Assembly (NCBI GenBank): GCA_016715325.1
Contig: JADKAL010000005.1
Span: 1 to 64,000 of the forward strand
DNA: 64,000 nucleotides
Source of the DNA: Methylococcaceae bacterium
Lineage (GTDB): Bacteria > Pseudomonadota > Gammaproteobacteria > Methylococcales > Methylomonadaceae
Direction of reading: 5' to 3'
The translations under genes and the position numbers were made by a program. The notes under the pieces were generated by a model. That model ran no database searches. It had not been told where the DNA came from and worked only from the letters and a program-made list of their open reading frames with translations. Positions 58,025-64,000 of this stretch are shown here, in pieces (the stretch's first letter is position 1; each line of letters starts with the position of its first letter).

Positions 58025-59161
58025 TTACTCCATCGTACCGAAGAGCTGAAATTCGTGGACAATAGGATGAGAGGCGCCGTAAGTCTCCAGAAGTTTGACT
58101 TTAAAATATTTCGCTGTCACGCCGGGAAAATTAAATACTTGGTAGGGCGTTTTGAATAATTTTACATTTTGAGTCTGGAACTTGCCGATCGATTCAAAAG
58201 CCCCTGTCGGGGAGTCGTTACCTACCGACAATTCAAACGATTTCACATTCGTGTCAGCCGTTTCCGTGATCAGCATGCTAAAAGTGTCGAATAATGCGGG
58301 TTTTTCATCCTTGAAACCGTAAACGGCTTCTTTTCCCAAGCCGTAGCTGATTTGCCCCCACTCTTCTTTACCGTCGATGGTCGCTGTCCAATCATCGCTT
58401 GAGGCGACTAATAACTGTCCGCCGTTTTCGGCGGCAAGTAAGTTAATTTTTTTATGCTTTGAAGATAAATTTATTGCAGGTGTTTGCGATTTTAATCCTT
58501 CAGGTTGAGGACTTGCTGTTTGAGATTGAGTGTTTCGAATTTCAGGTCGTTCGGTTGCAGACTCGACTTCGTTTAAAACCGGTTTAGCAAAATAAGGCTG
58601 AGTTTTAATTTTGAGATCAATTTGCGTCGTACTCCAATAAAACCATAGGCTTAAAAACGTTATAACGACGACAGTAAATAGCAGATACCGTTTGACTGAA
58701 GATGGATTTCCCGGCTGATTCGGTATTATGGGTTTCGCAGGATTTTGTTTAGCTTGTGTCTGGGGAGCGTTTTCGCTCAGGAGGGATTCAATTGTTTTGA
58801 GTAAATGAGTAAACTCGAAGTGAACCTCGTTTCCCGTCCAATCCGAAAGATCCGCCGCTTCTATTCTTTTAAACTCAAGCGGAATAGCGGCATTGTCGAT
58901 CATGACCGGGACTAAAACTCCTTTGACTGCCGCCTCTGCCGCTTCCGTCTTTACCCAACGAGAAGACACTGAATCCTTCGACCAGAGCACAATAACGCAA
59001 CGAGCGGCGTTCAATGCGTTTTCTATGACGTCGTCGAAAGATTTTCCCGGTGGTATTTGCCGGTCCCACCACACAGACCAGCCTTTTTGAGCAAATGAAT
59101 TTGCAAGCTGCTCGGCTTTTTCTTTGTCGGCACTTGAGTAGCTGATAAAAATGTCACTCAT
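58025..59161 (-). CDS. TIR-domain membrane protein with discoidin-like outer domain
   Basis: 378 residues. The N-terminal TIR domain (about 1-128) shows MSDIFISYSSADKEKA, WWDRQIPPGKSF, VIVLWSKDSVSSRWV and the catalytic-type glutamate E73. A linker is followed by one membrane helix (159-177). The outer 200 residues end in a strand-rich module (about 285-378; FELSVGNDSPTGAFESIGKF, YFKVKLLETYGASHPIVHEF) resembling a galactose-binding F5/8-type C (discoidin) fold. This would place a sensor outside and a TIR enzyme or signal domain inside. TIR domains are common in antiphage defence and in other signalling; which applies here is unknown. Confidence 0.82.
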   Translation of the reverse strand: MSDIFISYSSADKEKAEQLANSFAQKGWSVWWDRQIPPGKSFDDVIENALNAARCVIVLWSKDSVSSRWVKTEAAEAAVKGVLVPVMIDNAAIPLEFKRIEAADLSDWTGNEVHFEFTHLLKTIESLLSENAPQTQAKQNPAKPIIPNQPGNPSSVKRYLLFTVVVITFLSLWFYWSTTQIDLKIKTQPYFAKPVLNEVESATERPEIRNTQSQTASPQPEGLKSQTPAINLSSKHKKINLLAAENGGQLLVASSDDWTATIDGKEEWGQISYGLGKEAVYGFKDEKPALFDTFSMLITETADTNVKSFELSVGNDSPTGAFESIGKFQTQNVKLFKTPYQVFNFPGVTAKYFKVKLLETYGASHPIVHEFQLFGTME

Positions 59162-59223
59162 AAGCGCTTACCAGTAAATTAAGTCTATTGTTTAGGGAAG
59201 GATAAAGCCGTAATGAGCACTTT

Positions 59224-59628
59224 TTATTTCACAAAACACTGCTTTTCCGCCCAAGCTTCGGCATCTTTCAATTGTTTACGTAAATCTTTGGATTGTTTCG
59301 GGTCGCGAAAGACACCGCCTGCTTCGCCGGGCGTGCTTTTTAACAAGCTAAAGGTTCTGGCTGCTTCGTAGTCGGTAAAGCTCATTTTTTCGGCGATTTT
59401 ATCGATCTTGCAGCCACAAGCGTATTGGGTAATAAAGGTTAGTCCGCCGTGTTGCGCGACGCAATTCAACACGTATTCGACACGGTCGCGGGTAGGGAAG
59501 TCGTTTACCTTAACCGCTGGTTCGGCGGTAGTTTTTTCGGCTTCCGCTTGTTCGGGCGTGGAAGCGCAGCCGATCAAAGCCGAAGCGGCGATTAAAGCGA
59601 TCAATAACGATTTTTTATTAACTTTCAT
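59224..59628 (-). CDS. Lipoprotein, unknown role
   Basis: 134 residues. The signal MKVNKKSLLIALIAASALIGC has a lipobox (LIG|C). The mature part has several cysteines (LNCVAQHGG, QYACGCKID, EKQCF), a pattern seen in small envelope proteins with disulfides. Family not recognised. It follows a separate TIR gene by 62 bp on the same strand. Confidence 0.7.
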   Translation of the reverse strand: MKVNKKSLLIALIAASALIGCASTPEQAEAEKTTAEPAVKVNDFPTRDRVEYVLNCVAQHGGLTFITQYACGCKIDKIAEKMSFTDYEAARTFSLLKSTPGEAGGVFRDPKQSKDLRKQLKDAEAWAEKQCFVK

Positions 59629-59761
59629 GGCTGTGTGTTGTCCTTATTGAAATGATGATTTGTAATCGAATGCCGATAAGCCGTTAATGTCGAGTCCTTC
59701 GGCTACGTTCAGAACTAACCTGTCGAACACTTAACAGCCTAACTTTACAGCTCGGAAAGCA

Positions 59762-60217
59762 TTATTCCTCCGCTGCAAAATCGACAATACTTTTTAATAT
59801 AATATTCATTTTACCCGAAAATTCGTTCAATGCTTTGTTGTCGGTGTCAGTCGGCAGTAAATGCGTTCGAATAATGGTTTTGCCTTGAAATTGATAGGTA
59901 ACGACATTGCACGGCATGTGCCGGATGGCTTGCGGGGACATCAGCAAGATTGTCTTGGCTTCGGTCAGATTGCAGAATTGGACGGTATCGTATTCGGGAA
60001 AATTGGGTGTGCCGCGGTTGCGGATGACTTTACCGACACGGCTGTGTCCGGTTATCCTAAAATTGTTTTCGGCTATGGCGACTTCCAGTTCAGCCAGCAC
60101 ATCATCGTAAGGCTTGTTCGTTTGAACCTCGTAATAGGGCACGAATTCGCCGACGGGCTGGTTGGCGCAGCCGGTAATCCAGAATAAGCTTGCGAAAATG
60201 AAACAACGTGCAATCAT
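59762..60217 (-). CDS. DUF302-like lipoprotein
   Basis: 151 residues. Signal MIARCFIFASLFWITGC with lipobox (ITG|C). The domain has PYDDVLAELEVAIAENNFRITGHSRVG (in parts), DTVQFCNLTEAKTILLMSPQA (in parts) and MPCNVVTYQFQGKTIIR, as in the DUF302 family. The ligand is unknown. It is divergent from mobA, 40 bp away. Confidence 0.8.
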   Translation of the reverse strand: MIARCFIFASLFWITGCANQPVGEFVPYYEVQTNKPYDDVLAELEVAIAENNFRITGHSRVGKVIRNRGTPNFPEYDTVQFCNLTEAKTILLMSPQAIRHMPCNVVTYQFQGKTIIRTHLLPTDTDNKALNEFSGKMNIILKSIVDFAAEE

Positions 60218-60257
60218 TTTAAATGTAACCCATTAGTAGAAAGCAGAGCTTAGCATT

Positions 60258-60854
60258 ATGGATAGACAAACAAAAGTCACCGGTGTCATTTTGGCGGGTG
60301 GACTTGCTCGCCGGATGAATCGTCAGGATAAAGGTTTGATTTTATTTAAACACCGTCCCCTGGTGAGTTATGCCGTAGAAGCCATGACGGCGGTTGCTAA
60401 CCGGACTGTCATCAATGCGAACCGGAATATCGAAACCTATAGGGAATTCGGTTTACCGGTAATAAGCGATCAATCCGCCAGTTTTGACGGGCCGTTAGCG
60501 GGCATTTTATCTGCGATGCATTATGCAGAATCCGGGATCGTATTGGCGATGCCGTGCGATTCACCGTTTTTTAAGGCGGATCATCTAACAAAACTACTTG
60601 AATCGTTAAAGACGCACGATGTCGATGTAGCAACGGCATTCGACGGCGAGCGTTTGCATCCGGTTTTTTTGGCGCTCAACGCTGAATTGTCCTCCGACTT
60701 GGAAGACTATTTACAACGCGGCCAACGGAAAGTGGAAAATTGGGTACATCAACAAAAAGTTGTATTTGCCGATTTTTCAAAAGAACCGGATATTTTTATC
60801 AATATTAATTCGATTGATGAATTATCGGAATTGGAGACTAAAATTCCAAGGTAA
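60258..60854 (+). CDS. mobA: Molybdenum cofactor guanylyltransferase
   Basis: Attaches GMP to molybdopterin to make the MGD cofactor of DMSO-reductase-type molybdoenzymes. It has 198 residues. The N-terminal nucleotide-binding block ILAGGLARRMNRQDKGL is intact, followed by DQSASFDGPLAGILSAM, the metal/Mg site AMPCDSPFF, and HPVFLALNAEL. No mobB is adjacent. It stands alone next to a divergent lipoprotein gene. Confidence 0.95.
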   Translation: MDRQTKVTGVILAGGLARRMNRQDKGLILFKHRPLVSYAVEAMTAVANRTVINANRNIETYREFGLPVISDQSASFDGPLAGILSAMHYAESGIVLAMPCDSPFFKADHLTKLLESLKTHDVDVATAFDGERLHPVFLALNAELSSDLEDYLQRGQRKVENWVHQQKVVFADFSKEPDIFININSIDELSELETKIPR

Positions 60855-60977
60855 ACAGGTGTTTTTTAGAAAGTCACGGGTTTTATACTTGATGCGTGAT
60901 GTTTGACTACTCGAGCTTTATTAAAACTCAGCGGTCTTTTCTTAACCCGGTTTAATCGCTGTAAGACTGGACAAGGT

Positions 60978-60991
60978 TTGACTTAGGTCAA
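60978..60991. promoter_or_regulatory. FNR/CRP-type palindrome
   Basis: TTGACTTAGGTCAA is a perfect dyad close to the FNR-type box TTGAT-N4-ATCAA. It lies 56 bp before the start of the secreted propeller gene at 61047, so that gene may be controlled by an FNR/Crp-family regulator. Confidence 0.45.
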
Positions 60992-61046
60992 AAGGTTTTG
61001 AAATAACATAGGCACAATTTTACACGTTAGATTCATTTCTTATGCA

Positions 61047-62609
61047 ATGAGGAGTTCTATCGTGAAATATTTTCATTTTTATCAATTCAATACTAGAAAC
61101 TTAATTTCATTCTACGAGCAATTCTTTAAAAAAAGCATTGCCGGTTTAATGCTGATATTTAGTTTTTCTTGTTTATCCGTTCAAGCAACAGCAAGCGATA
61201 TTTATGTGGTAGATAGCTCTGTAGGTTTGCTTCGGCTAGATTCGATTACGGGAATACGATCAACCATAAGTGATTTTAACGATATCAATCAAGGTGAGCT
61301 CGGTTCTATCCCTTTTAATCTAGCCTTGGAGTCGAGCGGAACGGTGCTCGTCGTCGACCCGGGTGTGAATAAATTATTTCGGGTCAATATCGGCACTGGT
61401 CAGCGGACGGAGGTGAGCGATTTTAACAATGCTGCTCAAGGTCCTATTGCGGATAATGCGGCAGGGAACGGCATAGCAGGGATTGCGGTTGAAGCTACCG
61501 GCGAAATTTTAATGACTGCGGCCGGTGCAGGCAGTCCCGATCCTGGCAGTACGGCTTTTCGTATCGCGCTCTTGCGGGTAAATCCGGTGTCCGGTCAACG
61601 TACCATGCTCAGCGATTTCGGCAATCCGAATCAAGGAACGCTAGGGGGGCAATGTTCGCTCGGTATTGCGGTTGAGTCGACTGGCAAAATTTTGGTCACT
61701 GATTGCAATAATTTAAGCGGTTCGTCCGGCGGACTGTTGTTTCGCATCGATCCAGTGACCGGTCAGCGAACAGTCGTAAGCGATTTCGGCGATTCTAACC
61801 AAGGCGAAACGGTACAATTTCCCCATGGAATTACGGTGGATGGTACCGGAAAAATTCTAGTGGTGGCTCCCTTTTTTAGAAGTATCCCGGGTGGTGCACT
61901 GTTCAAGATTGACCCTGTAAACGGTAATCGAGTTTTACTCAGCGATTTTAGCGAAATTACACAAGGCCCTACCGGAACGTTATTGCGTTCTGTGGCGGTA
62001 GAATCGAACGGCAATATTTTGGTTGCGGACCAAGATGTGGACGATTTTGGCTCAGGCGGTGCAGTGTTTCGCGTTAATCCTTCAACTGGGCAACGAACGG
62101 TGTTAAGCGATTTCGCCGATATTGCCTTAGGTCCCGGCAGAGCGCCGACCGGATTGGTATTGAAATCTGCGCCGTCAATAACCGCTTTTGCTGCATTTAA
62201 TTCGCAATTGGTGTTGTCGAGAACCAAAATGGGCATTTTGCTAGGAAAAGGCACATTTACGTTAGGTAGCGTCAGCGATGGTATTTTTCCTGTCAATGAA
62301 CCGGTGACTTTGTCTTTATCCGATCAAAATGGCGCCGTTTTCAAACAAACGGTTCCCAAGGGATCGTTTAAGGCAATTGGTAAAGGCGCTTTTATCTTCA
62401 ACTCAAAATTAGGCACGGCTGGTATCAATACGATGCTGATAAGCCCGACAAGTAAGAAGAAGCAGTATTTTTATTCGGTTTTTATCGGCAAGCAAGATTT
62501 TCGCAGTGCGGATAAACCGCCCATGAAAGTTACGTTAACGGTCGGTTCGGATTCAGGCTCCGATTCTTCACTTTGCAAAGCGTACTTTAAAATTTTGATT
62601 TGCCGTTGA
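61047..62609 (+). CDS. Secreted propeller-repeat protein
   Basis: 520 residues. A long N-terminus precedes a signal segment (about 30-50; AGLMLIFSFSCLSVQATA), so the true start may be later. About six repeats (about 53-385) each contain a glycine-rich opening, ILVVD-type strand and GQRTVLSDFGNxNQG; they form a propeller-like fold like NHL or SMP30-type repeats. The C-terminal 130 residues are a separate strand-rich domain with two cysteines near the end (LCKAYFKILICR). Substrate unknown. A possible FNR-type box lies upstream. Confidence 0.72.
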   Translation: MRSSIVKYFHFYQFNTRNLISFYEQFFKKSIAGLMLIFSFSCLSVQATASDIYVVDSSVGLLRLDSITGIRSTISDFNDINQGELGSIPFNLALESSGTVLVVDPGVNKLFRVNIGTGQRTEVSDFNNAAQGPIADNAAGNGIAGIAVEATGEILMTAAGAGSPDPGSTAFRIALLRVNPVSGQRTMLSDFGNPNQGTLGGQCSLGIAVESTGKILVTDCNNLSGSSGGLLFRIDPVTGQRTVVSDFGDSNQGETVQFPHGITVDGTGKILVVAPFFRSIPGGALFKIDPVNGNRVLLSDFSEITQGPTGTLLRSVAVESNGNILVADQDVDDFGSGGAVFRVNPSTGQRTVLSDFADIALGPGRAPTGLVLKSAPSITAFAAFNSQLVLSRTKMGILLGKGTFTLGSVSDGIFPVNEPVTLSLSDQNGAVFKQTVPKGSFKAIGKGAFIFNSKLGTAGINTMLISPTSKKKQYFYSVFIGKQDFRSADKPPMKVTLTVGSDSGSDSSLCKAYFKILICR

Positions 62610-62834
62610 TCTAAAGGGGCTAAGTTTTAAAGTAAGCGTTAAGTTAAATGTTTTGGGTAGGGGGCTATTGCTTCCCTACCTTCCGATTCGACGATAAAAT
62701 TCTAATTATTATGATTTATTAATTTTCAATATTTTTAAAGCAAGAGTGCTTAATTCAAAAGTGATGAGAGCTATAAAAATCTGTTTTATACGTTTATAGC
62801 CGAGTATTAACGGGCAATTTCTTTGTTTTCGACT

Positions 62835-64000
62835 TTAATCACTCCAGTTTTTTGATTTGGAAATCGCTTTTTGCCAATAGTGCTTTAGGGAGGCTACTTG
62901 GTTTGAAGCCAAGTGTGGTGCGAATGTTCGGTCGATTTGCCAAGAACATTTAAGTTTTTCTATGCTCCAAAAGCCGACAGCCAATCCTGCAAGATAAGCA
63001 GCACCCAAGGCCGTCGTTTCTAAATTATCCGGGCGGACGATGTTGATATTGGAAATGTCTGCTTGAAATTGCACCATCAAGTTGTTTTTCGCCGCACCGC
63101 CGTCGATTCTTAATTGGGTGATGGCTTCGCCGCAATCCATCGCCATCGTGTCTAATAGTTCATCGACTTGAAATGCGATACTTTCCAGTGCTGCTCGCGT
63201 AATATGCGCATGGGTTGTGCCGCGGGTAATCCCGAAGATAGCTCCGCGTGCATTAGAATCCCAATGCGGCGCGCCGAGGCCGGTCAATGCAGGTACAAAA
63301 TAAACCCCGCCGTTATCAGTGACGCAAGCCGCCAGTTCCTCTGACTCAGAAGTCTCTTTAAACACCAATAAACCGTCGCGCAGCCATTGCATGACGGCTC
63401 CGCCCATAAAAACACTGCCTTCCAACGCGTAAGTGACCTTATCGCCGATTTGCCAAGCAATAGTGCCGAGCAATCGATGTGTCGATACCGGTTTTTTGGA
63501 GCCGGTATTCATCATTAAAAACGAACCGGTACCGTATGTGCATTTCGCCATACCGGGTTGATGGCAGAGTTGACCGAAAAGGGCGGCCTGCTGGTCGCCC
63601 GCAATTGCGGCAATAGGTATACCTAAACCAATTTCCAGATTCCGTGTGAAACCGTAAATTTCGCTGGATGTTTTTATCGCCGGTAAGATTGACGCAGGAA
63701 TATCGAATAACGCGAGTAATTCGTCATCCCATTTCAGCGTATCGATGTTGAAAAGCATGGTTCGAGAGGCATTACTCACGTCAGTGATATGCAATTCGCC
63801 TTGGGTCAAATTCCACACCAGCCAGGAATCGATAGTGCCGAACGCCAGTTCGCCGCGTTCCGCCTTTGCTCGAGCCCCGGCTACATTATCCAGCAGCCAT
63901 TTGATTTTGGTGGCGGAAAAGTAGGGGTCGAGCAATAAGCCGGTTTTAGATTGTACCAGTGCTTCTTTTCCCGCATCTTTTAGTCTGGTGCATTCATCCG
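62835..64000 (-). CDS. glpK: Glycerol kinase (C-terminal part; 5' end outside window)
   Basis: Phosphorylates glycerol to glycerol-3-phosphate with ATP. The frame is open to the window's right edge, where it reads DECTRLKDAGKEALVQSKTG and then LLLDPYFSATKIKWLLDNV, typical of GlpK. Also seen are GTIDSWLVWNL, AGDQQAALFGQ, GTGSFLMMNTG, and the FGGY-family block ALEGSVFMGGAVMQWLRD; LRIDGGAAKNNLMVQFQAD follows. About 390 of some 500 residues lie in view. Regulation by FBP or IIA cannot be judged. Confidence 0.95.
   Translation of the reverse strand, partial: DECTRLKDAGKEALVQSKTGLLLDPYFSATKIKWLLDNVAGARAKAERGELAFGTIDSWLVWNLTQGELHITDVSNASRTMLFNIDTLKWDDELLALFDIPASILPAIKTSSEIYGFTRNLEIGLGIPIAAIAGDQQAALFGQLCHQPGMAKCTYGTGSFLMMNTGSKKPVSTHRLLGTIAWQIGDKVTYALEGSVFMGGAVMQWLRDGLLVFKETSESEELAACVTDNGGVYFVPALTGLGAPHWDSNARGAIFGITRGTTHAHITRAALESIAFQVDELLDTMAMDCGEAITQLRIDGGAAKNNLMVQFQADISNINIVRPDNLETTALGAAYLAGLAVGFWSIEKLKCSWQIDRTFAPHLASNQVASLKHYWQKAISKSKNWSD

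Noticed and set aside
1-64000. CRISPR array or cas genes
   Set aside because: No regularly spaced direct repeats of the right length and no Cas-like protein seen.

Overview
The window looks like the chromosome of a gammaproteobacterium, most likely a methanotroph-type Methylococcales. This rests on the Entner-Doudoroff set (zwf, edd, eda) beside citrate synthase, a pyruvate phosphate dikinase, and the general style of the proteins. The genus is not proven by the sequence.

Positions 1 to about 21,570 look like an integrated conjugative element or its remains. A broken type I restriction gene (hsdR, cut by the window edge) is followed by a large zinc-finger protein with a possible nuclease end. 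Then comes an almost complete IncP/RP4-type mating-pair operon in canonical order: trbA, trbB, C, D, E, F, G, H, I, J, K, L and a VirB1/TrbN-like transglycosylase. A perfect 13-bp KorB-type operator (TTTAGCGGCTAAA, 5390-5402) lies just upstream of trbA. No relaxase, coupling protein, KorB or intact integrase is in view, so the rest should lie to the left. Cargo after the operon includes an AT-rich nucleoside-phosphorylase/GHKL-like fusion (17313-18800), which is the best candidate here for an undescribed conflict system. It also includes an SRAP (YedK) protein, a pyridoxamine-phosphate-oxidase-like protein and a lipoprotein nuclease. The section ends at a tRNA-Lys 3' fragment next to a tyrosine-integrase remnant.

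Positions 21,900-26,900 hold a PspA-like/membrane-protein pair facing away from a sigma-54 activator, with a recognisable -24/-12 promoter and a likely activator site, then small conserved genes. Positions 26,900-34,100 hold the central-carbon block on the minus strand (gltA, eda, edd, zwf), interrupted by a lipoprotein and toxin-antitoxin relics. Positions 34,500-45,600 hold a MITE-like element, ypjD/ffh, the rpsP-rimM-trmD-rplS operon, aqpZ, a LysR regulator, a beta-carbonic anhydrase, a REP-rich stretch, a CobW-type GTPase and a PD40-repeat protein. Positions 45,700-64,000 hold dsbD and a fused outer-membrane protein, ppdK, a receiver protein, a cNMP-binding protein, a DCC thioredoxin-like protein, a DUF817 protein, a TIR-membrane-discoidin-like protein, lipoproteins, mobA, a secreted propeller and the end of glpK.

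Many genes (hsdR, orf2640, trbF, trbH, trbK, trbL, SRAP, nuclease, edd, phd) are broken by single-base indels, mostly in or next to short homopolymers, and each rejoins cleanly in another frame. This pattern suggests sequencing error more than biological decay, and I annotate the reconstructed genes. The vapC and integrase remnants, by contrast, look truly degraded.
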